NCBI GenBank assembly: GCA_000967895.1
Contig: FO203512.1
Coordinates: forward strand, 2,441,350 to 2,505,349
Source: Oleispira antarctica RB-8
GTDB taxonomy: Bacteria; Pseudomonadota; Gammaproteobacteria; Pseudomonadales; Oceanobacteraceae
DNA: 64,000 nt
Direction: 5' to 3'
This document shows, one piece after another, positions 25,231-34,139 of the stretch (positions are counted from its first letter, which is position 1; each line of letters begins with the position of its first letter). The notes beneath the pieces are model-generated. The model searched no databases. It was not told where the DNA came from and worked only from the letters and a program-made list of their open reading frames with translations. The position numbers and the translations under genes are program-made.

Positions 25231-26028
25231 ATGCCAGCAAAAGCCCTCATATTTGACTCAGGCGTTGGCGGATTCAGTGTTTTTCAGCACATCCGCCAAG
25301 CAGTACCTGGGTTAGCGACCTGTTATCTTATGGATAACCAATTATTTCCTTATGGTATTCAGCCCGATGACGTTCTGATAGAACGAATCGTATCGCTCTG
25401 CCAAAAGGCATGCACCGCCGAAAAAATAGATATTATTGTCATCGCCTGCAATACCGCCAGCACTCTCGCATTACCAGCATTGCGTGAGGTCTTTGACATT
25501 CCCATTGTAGGAGTTGTACCGGCGATTAAAACCGCCGCTCAGCACAGTAATAATCGCCACATTGCCTTATTAGCCACCCCAGCCACTATTGATAGGCCTT
25601 ACATTGACCAATTGATTGCTGATTATGCGGGAGACTGTAAAGTCGATCGAATTGGCAGCAGCGAACTCGTTCAATTGGCCGAACATTATTGGCTAACAGG
25701 TAAGCTCGATGCGCAGGCTTTGAATCGTATCTTATTGCCTTGGATCGAAAACGATGGCCTAGACCAAATTGTTTTAGGCTGCACTCACTTTCCAATACTC
25801 AGCAATGAAATTGCTAAACTGTACCCTCATATTGGACTGGTTGACTCAGGGCAAGCTATTGCGAGACGCTTATGCTTTATTTTGGAGCAACTGGGCTATG
25901 ACTTAGAAGCGCTTCAAGTGCCTAATGGGCAACATTCTCTACTCATAACGGCGGCGATTGCTAATAAAGCGTCTTTTTTATCCGCCTGTCAGTGTATTGC
26001 ACCCTACCAGTCCTTTAACATTATTTGA
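25231..26028 (+). CDS. murI: Glutamate racemase
   Basis: 265 residues. It interconverts L- and D-glutamate for peptidoglycan synthesis. The two catalytic cysteines are in IACNTAS (C73) and LGCTHFP (C184), and the N-terminal FDSGVGG substrate loop is present. It is close-packed between the YceI-like gene and folE. Length is normal. Confidence 0.95.
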   Translation: MPAKALIFDSGVGGFSVFQHIRQAVPGLATCYLMDNQLFPYGIQPDDVLIERIVSLCQKACTAEKIDIIVIACNTASTLALPALREVFDIPIVGVVPAIKTAAQHSNNRHIALLATPATIDRPYIDQLIADYAGDCKVDRIGSSELVQLAEHYWLTGKLDAQALNRILLPWIENDGLDQIVLGCTHFPILSNEIAKLYPHIGLVDSGQAIARRLCFILEQLGYDLEALQVPNGQHSLLITAAIANKASFLSACQCIAPYQSFNII

Positions 26029-26088
26029 TAATTGCGTAAAATGCGCGGGCATTATGCCTATGCCATAACCTTATATTCTGGAGAAGCG

Positions 26089-26640
26089 ATGAAAGCGCTG
26101 TCTGATCTTTACTCTCAAGTCATTACTGAACTTGGGGAAGATGTTAACCGTGAAGGGCTTTTAGACACCCCTAAGCGTGCCGCTAAAGCGATGCAGTTTT
26201 TAACCAGTGGTTATGAGCAGTCTTTAGAAGTCATTGTGAATAATGCGGTTTTTGCCAGCGACAATGATGAAATGGTGGTTATTAGTGATATCGAAATGTA
26301 CTCAATGTGTGAGCATCACATGTTGCCATTTATTGGAAAAGTACATATCGGCTACCTACCTAATGGCCAAGTTTTAGGTTTATCTAAATTGGCCCGCATT
26401 ACCGATATGTTTGCGCGCCGCTTACAGATTCAAGAAAACCTGACCAAACAAATCGCCGAAGCTGTGCAAGAAGTCACCGGAGCACGCGGTGTTGCTGTTG
26501 TCATCGAAGCACGCCATATGTGCATGATGATGCGAGGCGTTCAAAAGCAAAATTCTTCTATGTCTACCTCAGTGATGATGGGATCGTTTAGAGAATCTCC
26601 TGCTACTCGTAGTGAGTTCTTGCGCTTAATTGGTAAATAG
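26089..26640 (+). CDS. folE: GTP cyclohydrolase I
   Basis: 183 residues from the ATG at 26089, which has GGAGA just before it; the frame is open further upstream but without a ribosome site. It converts GTP to 7,8-dihydroneopterin triphosphate for folate and is also the first step toward queuosine, whose later enzyme QueF is encoded at 35648-36481. Motifs are [13 protein letters not shown], the zinc and active site [11 protein letters not shown] and [12 protein letters not shown]. Length is typical of the zinc-dependent FolE type. Confidence 0.95.
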   Translation: MKALSDLYSQVITELGEDVNREGLLDTPKRAAKAMQFLTSGYEQSLEVIVNNAVFASDNDEMVVISDIEMYSMCEHHMLPFIGKVHIGYLPNGQVLGLSKLARITDMFARRLQIQENLTKQIAEAVQEVTGARGVAVVIEARHMCMMMRGVQKQNSSMSTSVMMGSFRESPATRSEFLRLIGK

Positions 26641-26708
26641 ACACTAGCCTTTGGCTCCTCTCTATGGCGTAATCTACATTCAATTTACGCATAAAAAGGA
26701 GCCGGCAA

Positions 26709-28145
26709 TTGGCTTGGCTTGAGACTTGGTTTAACACTGGCTTTTTAATCGATAGCATTACTTGGAGCTGGACACTGGGCATCTACCTTGCCGGTATTGC
26801 AGCGGCTATTGATGCCATTTGGAATGGACGCACTTCTCAGGGTACTCTTGCATGGGTTATCGCCCTCACCTTCATTCCTTTTTTCACACTCCCTTTGTAT
26901 CTTTTTTTTGGCAGTCGAAAATTCCATGGCTATAACAAAGCCCGTAAGTCGAGTTTAAAAGTCTTAAAGCAGCTTCATGCTAAACAAGAATTATGCGCTA
27001 AAGCTCATCCTAGCAACCAAAAATCAAACACAATCATTCCTCTTGAAGCACTGTCTCGCCTTCCTCAAAGTGAACAAAATCACGTTCAATTATTAATCAA
27101 CGGCGAGCAAACTTTTACTTACATATTCCAAGCAATTAAGAAGGCTAAACATTCAATTTTGGTGCAGTTTTATATCGTTAATGATGGTGAGTTAGGACAA
27201 CGTTTGCAGCAGGCGTTAATCGCAAAGGCCAAAGAAGGGGTCAGCGTTTATTTTTTATACGATGAAATCGGCAGTTCGAGTCTAAGAAATCGCTTTTTAA
27301 CGCCCATGGAAAACGCGGGCATCGAATGCAGCCGCTTTAATCCTCGAAAAGTGATACGCCGTCTACAGCTAAACTTTCGTAATCACCGAAAACTCGTTGT
27401 TATTGATAACCAGACTTGCTTCATTGGTGGCCATAATGTGGGCGATGAATATCTAGGTCACGATCCAAAAATCGGTTTTTGGCGAGATACTCATCTGCAA
27501 ATCGATGGCCCAGCAACATTAGCCGCCCAATTGTCATTTGCAGAAGACTGGTATTGGGCACAGCAAAAAATACTCGATTTAAAATGGCAGGCTCATAGCT
27601 GCGAACACAATGCCAAGGCTCTTATTATTCCTAGTGGCCCCGCCGATACGATAGAGACAATGAGCTTAAGTTTTGTACAGCTCATTTTATCGGCAAAAAA
27701 TCGAATCTGGATTGCTACACCCTATTTTATTCCCGACTTAAGCGTGATGAGCGCTTTGCAATTAGCAGCATTAAAGGGATTAGACGTTCGCATTTTATTA
27801 CCTAAAAAAAATGATAATGCGATCATTGCATTGGCAATGCGAAACTATGTGAGTGAATTGCGTGTATTAGGCATTACTTTCTTACAGTACCAGCAAGGTT
27901 TTATGCATCAGAAAGTTATGCTGATTGATGACGATTTAAGCTATATCGGGAGTGCTAATTTAGATAATCGCTCTCTACGCATCAATTTTGAACTCAATGC
28001 TTTAATTGAATGCGAAAAAATGGCCACAGAAGTAGAGACAATGTTTCTTCACGATTTCAGCTGCAGCGAGATCTATCCTCAAAATAACAATTTATTGGTA
28101 AGTTTAGCGGCAAAAGCAGCACGTTTATTATCCCCCATCCTCTAG
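26709..28145 (+). CDS. cls: Cardiolipin synthase (phospholipase D family)
   Basis: 478 residues. The start is a TTG at 26709, supported by AAGGAG seven bases upstream and by the hydrophobic N-terminus that begins there. Two membrane segments (about 15-36 and 46-68) precede two HKD motifs: HRKLVVIDNQ with GGHN, and HQKVMLIDDD with GSANLDNRS. It condenses phosphatidylglycerol (or PG with phosphatidylethanolamine) into cardiolipin at the inner membrane. Length matches ClsA. Confidence 0.92.
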   Translation: MAWLETWFNTGFLIDSITWSWTLGIYLAGIAAAIDAIWNGRTSQGTLAWVIALTFIPFFTLPLYLFFGSRKFHGYNKARKSSLKVLKQLHAKQELCAKAHPSNQKSNTIIPLEALSRLPQSEQNHVQLLINGEQTFTYIFQAIKKAKHSILVQFYIVNDGELGQRLQQALIAKAKEGVSVYFLYDEIGSSSLRNRFLTPMENAGIECSRFNPRKVIRRLQLNFRNHRKLVVIDNQTCFIGGHNVGDEYLGHDPKIGFWRDTHLQIDGPATLAAQLSFAEDWYWAQQKILDLKWQAHSCEHNAKALIIPSGPADTIETMSLSFVQLILSAKNRIWIATPYFIPDLSVMSALQLAALKGLDVRILLPKKNDNAIIALAMRNYVSELRVLGITFLQYQQGFMHQKVMLIDDDLSYIGSANLDNRSLRINFELNALIECEKMATEVETMFLHDFSCSEIYPQNNNLLVSLAAKAARLLSPIL

Positions 28146-28430
28146 AGATTGATTCCATTGATATAAACGGAGATCTACTTTAGGTCAATATGCGCCAGCT
28201 ATCATTGCGATTTCTATCAACGATGTCACTCTACAACCTGTTTATAATATTAAACACACTTTACAATAATGTTTTATTACTCATAGAGTGGCGCAATTAA
28301 TTATTGCTCAATAAAACCAAGAAAATTAATTTTAACACCCTATTTATAGTAGCCCATTATAGTTGCCCATTTTTAGCACACTTCGCTTTGACTTTGTCTG
28401 AGTCTCAGGGGGAATACCCCCTTTTTTTCT
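28146..28430 (+). ncRNA. Candidate small RNA or long 3' end with orphan terminator
   Basis: No protein gene is visible between cls and the next transporter. The stretch ends in a very strong intrinsic terminator, five G (28408-28412), loop AATA, five C (28417-28421) and seven T, some 260 bp after the cls stop. This is either the end of a long cls 3' untranslated region or of an independent small RNA. No promoter was identified with confidence. Confidence 0.3.
28408..28428 (+). terminator. Strong intrinsic terminator
   Basis: GGGGG, loop AATA, CCCCC followed by TTTTTTT. It ends whatever transcript enters from cls before the BASS transporter gene starts. Confidence 0.93.
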
Positions 28431-28527
28431 ATCCTCACCTCACCCAATAAGCATCTAATCTATTAGGGTTTGAGTAGAACATTTACGCTATAATGCCCCC
28501 TAATTATTTCTATTGAGCCCCCTCATA

Positions 28528-29496
28528 ATGCTTTCAGTCAGTCGCTTATTTCCCATATTAGCCATCGTCGTCGCCCTATTAGCGTACAACGATCCCGCTC
28601 CTCTAATGGGCTGGAGAGATGCAATCATGCCTCTGCTGGCCATGATTATGTTTGCTATGGGACTAACACTGCGCACCAGTGACTTTAAACGTGTTTGGCA
28701 CAATCCTCAGCCCATTGCATTGGCAATCATTATACAATTTTCTATAATGCCCTTGGCGGCTGTCTTGCTCTCAAAAGCATTTAGCTTATCGGATGAATTG
28801 ACAATAGGCATGGTTATTGTCGGGGCCTGCGCTGGCGGAACAGCCTCAAACGTAATGACTTACCTAGCCCGTGGCGATGTTGCTCTGTCCGTAAGCATGA
28901 CACTGGCGTCCACATTGTGGGGAGTTTTTGCAACACCGTGGATCATTAGTATAACCGCGGGTGAAATCATACAAATTGATAGCTTCGGGATTTTATTAAG
29001 CCTTATTAAAATGGTTTTAATTCCAATTTTTGCAGGGGCGTTAATCACTCACTTTCAGCCAGGTTTTGCTAATAAAATTAATAAATACTTAGCAGACATT
29101 GCGAGTGGCTTAATTTTATTAATCATCGCCATTATTGTTGCGCTTAATGCTGATGAAATAGGAACGCTGGGCTACGGAGTCTTTGCCGCCGTCGCTTTAC
29201 ACAACATCATTGGTTTAATAAGTGGCTATGTCGCGGGCAAACTTACCCGTCAGACCGAAGTAACTTGTCGCACTCTGGCGATCGAGATAGGCATGCAGAA
29301 CTCAGGCTTAGCCGTGGCATTAGCCCTTAAATATTTTGGTCCAATAGCCGCTTTACCAGGCGCTGTTTTTAGTATTTGGCACAATATTAGCGGAGCATTA
29401 TTAGCAGGATTATGGCGCTGGCAAACAGATCTGAAGATTCGCAAAGTAGAAGAAGATCGTAAGAATACGGTTAAGCATTTTGATCCTCTGAAGTAA
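28528..29496 (+). CDS. BASS-family (bile acid:sodium symporter-like) transporter
   Basis: 322 residues from the ATG at 28528 (a TTG five codons earlier is open but no better supported). About nine to ten hydrophobic segments. The central stretch GACAGGTASNVMTYLARGDVA is typical of the BASS superfamily, which couples organic-anion import to sodium. Substrates of bacterial members include pantoate, pyruvate-like acids and bile acids; which applies here is unclear. It is preceded by a strong terminator, so it has its own promoter. Confidence 0.82.
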   Translation: MLSVSRLFPILAIVVALLAYNDPAPLMGWRDAIMPLLAMIMFAMGLTLRTSDFKRVWHNPQPIALAIIIQFSIMPLAAVLLSKAFSLSDELTIGMVIVGACAGGTASNVMTYLARGDVALSVSMTLASTLWGVFATPWIISITAGEIIQIDSFGILLSLIKMVLIPIFAGALITHFQPGFANKINKYLADIASGLILLIIAIIVALNADEIGTLGYGVFAAVALHNIIGLISGYVAGKLTRQTEVTCRTLAIEIGMQNSGLAVALALKYFGPIAALPGAVFSIWHNISGALLAGLWRWQTDLKIRKVEEDRKNTVKHFDPLK

Positions 29497-29573
29497 TACA
29501 ATTAACAATATTTCACTGCCGTGATATCACACGGCGGTATATCGTTATCTGGCTTTATGAATTTCAATTAGCT

Positions 29574-29837
29574 ATGAATGATTGGCCAGAATATTACCCA
29601 TGCAATCAAGTATGGATTAATTTACATGAATACAAAGCCACACTCGCGGGAGATGCTTCCTACCTAAGACTACTTATTAGTGGTGCACTCGACTGCACTT
29701 TAGCTTGGCAGACCACACCTGATGGCTCTCATAACCTACATCGATTACTGTTTAATTTAAAGCAGCCTCTGAGTTTTCAAATATTAAAAAACTTAGGCTT
29801 CAGCTACTTCAAAGACGATAACTATCTATTGTATTAA
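29574..29837 (+). CDS. Small hypothetical protein
   Basis: 87 residues, soluble, no signal peptide. Composition is normal for a real protein (aromatics and charged residues evenly spread), and it fills the gap before a convergent gene. The start is the ATG at 29574, with no strong ribosome site. I do not recognise it. Confidence 0.45.
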   Translation: MNDWPEYYPCNQVWINLHEYKATLAGDASYLRLLISGALDCTLAWQTTPDGSHNLHRLLFNLKQPLSFQILKNLGFSYFKDDNYLLY

Positions 29838-29866
29838 AAGACATCATTCACTAGAGAGAATAGAAT

Positions 29867-31132
29867 CTACTCTGGCTTTTTAGGCTTAGGCAAAGGCTCT
29901 AGTTCTTTCACCGTAGGATCAAAGGTGTATTTAATTGTAAAACTCCATCGCTCACCTTTTAAAGCAGTTGGGCGAGGTATCACTTCTAACGCCAAGCGTA
30001 AGCGGCGCGCGACTTCTTGCACCAGTATTTTTGATGTGTCTGGCGTTTTATTAACGACATTTAACAAATCTCCACTAAGATCAGTAGCAAATGTTAGCTC
30101 AACAAGACCACGGTGAGAGAACTGCTTTGCCCAAGGAGGATAAACAACACTTTCGTTAATTTTACTCTGCAGCTGCCAAAGGTATATTTGCTGGTAATAA
30201 TCTTGCATTGCAAGGTCATGCTTTAAGGTTTTCATCTTCTTACTTTCAGCTAATTTCTGCTGATGCTTTTTATCATTTTTCTGCTTTTGAGAGCTACTGG
30301 CCTGACTCTTTTGCTGCTGTTGCTTGCGCTTTAACTCTTCAGCTTGCTTTCGCTTCTGTTTGGCTTCTTGCTCAGCTTCTTCCTTTGCCAATGCTTTTTT
30401 CTTATTTATTTCATCTTGCTTCTGCTTTCTGAGCTCTTCTGCAATCAACAGCTCTTGCTGTCTCTTAGCTTTTCTTTTTTCTTCTTCGCTAACAAACCAA
30501 GTGCTTACTTCTGCAATTCGATCTTCGCTCACTACCTCAGCAGCCCGAAGTAACAGCTCTGGGTTTGGTGCTGTGACGCCTTCAATTTTATCTCTAAAAA
30601 TACGATTTGGTGAAAACTTTCCTAACCATGTATTTAACAAATAAGAATATAATTTTTTGCTTTTAGATTTAACAACTTGATGCGAGTTAAAATAAATACT
30701 GGTTCCAGTATTAGGCACATAATCGATTACAACCTCATCGCCAGGTCGCAGACTGTTCAGTGGAAAATCTGTAAAGCTCGCAATGGCTTTCGTTAGCTCA
30801 GGATCAATATCAACAACATTGTTAATCGCAATATTATTTTGCCATTGTGCTTTCCACTTACGCGTTGACCAACGCTTAGCGATAACTTTAATCCTCATCT
30901 GCTGACCTTGACCGCTAGCCAACAAGCCCAACGCATCCTGAGAGGCATCTGTCACATAAAGACTGGCAATATAGTAATCCTTGCCCAGCGCTTGATAAAT
31001 TGCCGCTCCTTTTATTTCAAGCGAATCTGCCGCCGCATAAACAGGCACAGCCGTCGCAAAAAAAACTACACAAAAGAGATTCAAAAAAACAAAAACGCGC
31101 TTAACCAGCATGATCACAATAAAATTTCCCAT
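29867..31132 (-). CDS. Chalcone-isomerase-like domain fused to a TonB-type C-terminal domain
   Basis: 421 residues. After a secretion signal (about 8-33), residues 35-190 resemble the chalcone isomerase-like periplasmic domain (IKGAAIYQALGKDYYIASLYV, with FNSHQV later). Residues about 215-315 are a long Lys/Gln/Glu-rich coiled linker, and about 325-410 form a TonB/TolA-like C-terminal domain (VVYPPWAKQFSHRGLVEL). TonB proteins usually carry an N-terminal anchor and a proline-rich spacer; here both are replaced. The gene follows a porin and a phosphate-binding-like gene on the same strand, with a hairpin at 31157-31180 between. Function is unknown; an envelope-spanning link to the outer membrane is a reasonable guess. 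Confidence 0.7.
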   Translation of the reverse strand: MGNFIVIMLVKRVFVFLNLFCVVFFATAVPVYAAADSLEIKGAAIYQALGKDYYIASLYVTDASQDALGLLASGQGQQMRIKVIAKRWSTRKWKAQWQNNIAINNVVDIDPELTKAIASFTDFPLNSLRPGDEVVIDYVPNTGTSIYFNSHQVVKSKSKKLYSYLLNTWLGKFSPNRIFRDKIEGVTAPNPELLLRAAEVVSEDRIAEVSTWFVSEEEKRKAKRQQELLIAEELRKQKQDEINKKKALAKEEAEQEAKQKRKQAEELKRKQQQQKSQASSSQKQKNDKKHQQKLAESKKMKTLKHDLAMQDYYQQIYLWQLQSKINESVVYPPWAKQFSHRGLVELTFATDLSGDLLNVVNKTPDTSKILVQEVARRLRLALEVIPRPTALKGERWSFTIKYTFDPTVKELEPLPKPKKPE

Positions 31133-31156
31133 TTACCTTATATCGCCCAACAAAAG

Positions 31157-31180
31157 TTAAGCGGCCGAGTGGCCGCTTAA
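31157..31180 (-). terminator. Intercistronic hairpin
   Basis: Perfect 10-bp stem TTAAGCGGCC (31157-31166) with GGCCGCTTAA (31171-31180), loop GAGT. On the minus strand it is followed by AACTTTTG, a weak T run. It may partly terminate the porin transcript or protect its 3' end, lowering expression of the fusion gene downstream. Confidence 0.6.
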
Positions 31181-31191
31181 GCTAGACACAT

Positions 31192-31614
31192 CTAATATTG
31201 ATGTACTACTTTTATTGTATCATCAACATCTAGAGCATCGATATATCCAATTAGACTTGGATCGTTTGCAATCAAGGCTTTAAGCTCTTCAGCGCTATTA
31301 ACTTCCTTCGGAAATTGAGCTTTACCTGAAAAACGTAATCTTGACCAGTAGCGTCCTAACTGGCTTTCTGATTTAGATAAGTAATCACGATTAAACGTAT
31401 CTCTTACCTCACTTCCTTGTTTCAAATAAACAGGTTTCGCCACCGTTCCATCAGGAAAGTTAGAAACTTTCGCTAGAAAAATTCGGTTAATTAACTCTTT
31501 ATTGATACTAGTATAACTATTACCATTTTTAGGGCTAACGACTACTGCAATTTCTGCATGTGCTAACGGGGCTAGTAGAAAAACACTAACGATTAAGCGA
31601 CTCAAATACTTCAT
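31192..31614 (-). CDS. Small periplasmic phosphate-binding-like protein
   Basis: 140 residues: signal peptide (cleavage after LAHA, residue 20) followed by a single-lobe protein of the PstS/PBP-like group (NRIFLAKVSNFPDGTVAKPV, ending with a GYID segment). Full-length PstS proteins are more than twice as long, so this is a mini-PBP. Similar short proteins are common in marine gammaproteobacteria, often beside porins. It lies 10 bp after the porin gene and is surely co-transcribed. Phosphate binding itself is not proven. Confidence 0.75.
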   Translation of the reverse strand: MKYLSRLIVSVFLLAPLAHAEIAVVVSPKNGNSYTSINKELINRIFLAKVSNFPDGTVAKPVYLKQGSEVRDTFNRDYLSKSESQLGRYWSRLRFSGKAQFPKEVNSAEELKALIANDPSLIGYIDALDVDDTIKVVHQY

Positions 31615-31624
31615 AATTTTTTCC

Positions 31625-32905
31625 TTAAAAGATCACGTCAACGGCAAAGCTGTACAACATGGCGTGATCGCCTTTCTCACCTTGGTGTTCTAGTTCATCA
31701 TGGTATTGAGCTTCTACTTTTATTGCAGTATTAACATCATAATCATAACGCAACCCCAAAGTGACACTCTTATCTTCACCTTGTAATTTCAATGCTTTTT
31801 GCAACTTGCCGGAATCACCAGAATTTAGAACATCACGTGAATTTGAATACGTTAAGTGTGTTGTAGTGCTACCAATTCGCTTAGCGACAGAAGCTAACCA
31901 AGCACGATTATCAACCAACAAACCACTTTCATATTCAATCGCAGTGATTTCTGTAATAAAGCTGTAATCACCATTGTCATACATGATTGCTGCGTTATAA
32001 AAATCAGCGGTATGACCATCTAAAGAGAATTCGTTTTCAACATCTAAGTCCAAACCCATTTGCTGCGATAATAAAACAGCACCTGTTTGACCTTGATCAA
32101 TTCGACGAGAGTTATTAAATTCAACCTGAGCGTCCGCTAGAGTAGCACCTGCATTTTGAAGGTTCGCTCCTGTTGCTGGAGTCTGGTTAGCATTATATGC
32201 AGCTTCCGCAATAGTCGCATTTTGAACCGCTGTGACATAAGCAGTATCAACCTGAGAATCCAACGTCATTTCTGTACGTTGTCCACCAAGACGGAAACCC
32301 CAATCACCATACGTTGAGTTAAGCGAGATACCCGCAATATTTCTCAAGTCTGCTTTATAGTCTTCATCAAAGATATTCAAGTCATCCGTTAAACGACCGT
32401 AGTTTACTTGGATGCTATTATCCAAACTTCCGATTGAAAAACGTTGAGTAAAATCAACACCATCAAAAGACGAGAATGGAATATTATAAATATCAGAAGG
32501 TAGGCGAACCCAGTTATAGGCATAACCTACTTCTAAAAATTCTGAGTAATAAAAGAATGGAATTCGTAAACGCCCCATACGGGCAGTAAAATCTTCCGTT
32601 GCTTGATAAGAAACAAAAGCCCACGCAGCTTCTGTTTTAAAGTCGTCAGTACCACGAGAAACCAATTGGCCTGTTGCGGTCGTTTTATCATTAACCTGTT
32701 TTGAAACTTGCAAAGCAATGATGGTATCTTGTTTAAAGTTACCCTCACCTTCAAAGCCTTCAATCGTTACTTTATCGTTATCTAATATTCCTACACCGAC
32801 ACTCATGAAGCCGTAGATATTTAAATCACTGCTTTCTGCATGAACCGTTGACGTAGCTAATACAGAGATAGCAATCGCCGAACGTATTATTGTTACTATA
32901 CGCAT
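31625..32905 (-). CDS. Outer-membrane porin
   Basis: 426 residues with a signal peptide (cleavage after TVHA, residue 23), many alternating hydrophobic beta strands and a C-terminal phenylalanine (DVIF), the export signature of outer-membrane barrels. An internal Ala/Asn-rich stretch (about 215-275) would be a long extracellular loop. GGAGGTG just upstream gives a strong start at 32905. It is the first gene of the porin / mini-PBP / TonB-fusion set. The family is DcaP-like or a phosphate-type porin; I cannot choose. Confidence 0.8.
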   Translation of the reverse strand: MRIVTIIRSAIAISVLATSTVHAESSDLNIYGFMSVGVGILDNDKVTIEGFEGEGNFKQDTIIALQVSKQVNDKTTATGQLVSRGTDDFKTEAAWAFVSYQATEDFTARMGRLRIPFFYYSEFLEVGYAYNWVRLPSDIYNIPFSSFDGVDFTQRFSIGSLDNSIQVNYGRLTDDLNIFDEDYKADLRNIAGISLNSTYGDWGFRLGGQRTEMTLDSQVDTAYVTAVQNATIAEAAYNANQTPATGANLQNAGATLADAQVEFNNSRRIDQGQTGAVLLSQQMGLDLDVENEFSLDGHTADFYNAAIMYDNGDYSFITEITAIEYESGLLVDNRAWLASVAKRIGSTTTHLTYSNSRDVLNSGDSGKLQKALKLQGEDKSVTLGLRYDYDVNTAIKVEAQYHDELEHQGEKGDHAMLYSFAVDVIF

Positions 32906-33122
32906 TATTCACCTCCTGATTTCTAAGGGAGCGCACTTTATACGTTTTTAGTGATGAAGTCGGTATGTTTATAGTGAATAAGTGTATCAATAGTGTTTTT
33001 CGGGAACTTTAAGTGTTTTTTGTGATCTGGAGCACATATTGCCCATTTTCTAATACCCTAGCATTAAGAAAAAAGGCGGACCAAGAAAGGAGGGGAGCTG
33101 AATACAACTAAGCTAAAACGAA

Positions 33123-33165
33123 AAAACCCGAAGCACTTTCTGATTAAAGAAGTACTTCGGGTTTT
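33123..33165 (-). terminator. Terminator downstream of tRNA-Ser
   Basis: AAAACCCGAAG at the left and CTTCGGGTTTT at the right form a long stem (33123-33138 with 33150-33165, one mismatch). On the minus strand the T-rich end follows, so it ends the tRNA-Ser transcript. Confidence 0.85.
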
Positions 33166-33173
33166 ATAAATAG

Positions 33174-33261
33174 TGGCGGTGAGGGAGAGATTCGAACTCT
33201 CGAACGGTTACCCGTTACACGCTTTCCAGGCGTGCGCCTTCGGCCACTCGGCCACCTCACC
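33174..33261 (-). tRNA. tRNA-Ser (anticodon GGA)
   Basis: 88 nt with encoded CCA. The acceptor stem pairs GGTGAGG with CCTCACC, the variable arm is long as in serine tRNAs, and the anticodon loop CTGGAAA gives anticodon GGA (reads UCC/UCU). Confidence 0.95.
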
Positions 33262-33411
33262 TTAATCTACGAGCCTCATCGGCTGCAGATGGCGCGTACT
33301 ATACGTAGTCGACTGTTTAGCGTCAAGCCCACAGCGGGAGTTTTTACCTAAACTTTTGTTTTTAAACGATTTGTTAAACACAAATCTTTTTACCATGAAT
33401 AAATAGCATTT

Positions 33412-33984
33412 TTAAAACGAGTCAATATAAGGCCACTCTTGTACATAATCATTTATCGCTAATACTGGGGGCTTCTTTAATTTGCAATTTACATGGCCAA
33501 CATAAATAAAGCCTAATATTTCTTCATTATCTTGCAAGCCTAACGAAACTTTCACAGAGTCATCACTCACCATTTCTCCTGTGCGCCAAATGGCACCTAA
33601 GCCCATTGCGTATGCAGCGGTCAATATATTTTGAATGCCTGCCCCCACTGCCAAGCGCTGTTCAAGCGCTGGTACTTTCGAATTTTCCTGAATATTGGCA
33701 ATAGCCACAATCATGAGCGGAGCACGCTTAGGCATGCTCTTTAGTTTAGCAATTTTTTCTTCCGTTAAATCAGCATCTTTTTTTAATCCGGCTTCTGCAA
33801 ATACCTGCCCTAGTGTTTCTAATCCTGAACCACGAATGGTCAGATAGCGCCAAGGTCGCATCCAGGCATGATCAGGTGCTCTAAAAGCCGCACAATACAA
33901 TTGCTCTAATTGCTGTTGACTAGGCCCAGGCCCTGTAAGTTGAGCAACGGAAACTCGTTGAGTTATCGCAGTTATAGCATCCAT
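33412..33984 (-). CDS. YdjA-like nitroreductase
   Basis: 190 residues if it begins at the ATG at 33984, which gives the N-terminus MDAITAI matching YdjA-type proteins; ATGs at 33993 and 34002 are alternatives. FMN-dependent nitroreductase family: APDHAWMRPWRYLTIRG near the start, AVGAGIQNILTAAYAMGLGAIWRTG in the middle, GFIYVGH near the end. Substrate is not predictable; cytoplasmic flavoenzyme reducing nitro compounds or quinones with NAD(P)H. Confidence 0.85.
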   Translation of the reverse strand: MDAITAITQRVSVAQLTGPGPSQQQLEQLYCAAFRAPDHAWMRPWRYLTIRGSGLETLGQVFAEAGLKKDADLTEEKIAKLKSMPKRAPLMIVAIANIQENSKVPALEQRLAVGAGIQNILTAAYAMGLGAIWRTGEMVSDDSVKVSLGLQDNEEILGFIYVGHVNCKLKKPPVLAINDYVQEWPYIDSF

Positions 33985-34139
33985 AAGGTCCATTTCTATC
34001 ATTTATTGTTAATTGAATATTTGATTGATGACATTTTAAACGCAATTAATATTTAAAAGCACGAAAAACTCAACTACAGAGCTTGCCTATTGCCACCTAA
34101 TAAGGGTAAATAGGCGTCAAATTTTTTAATGTAGATGTT

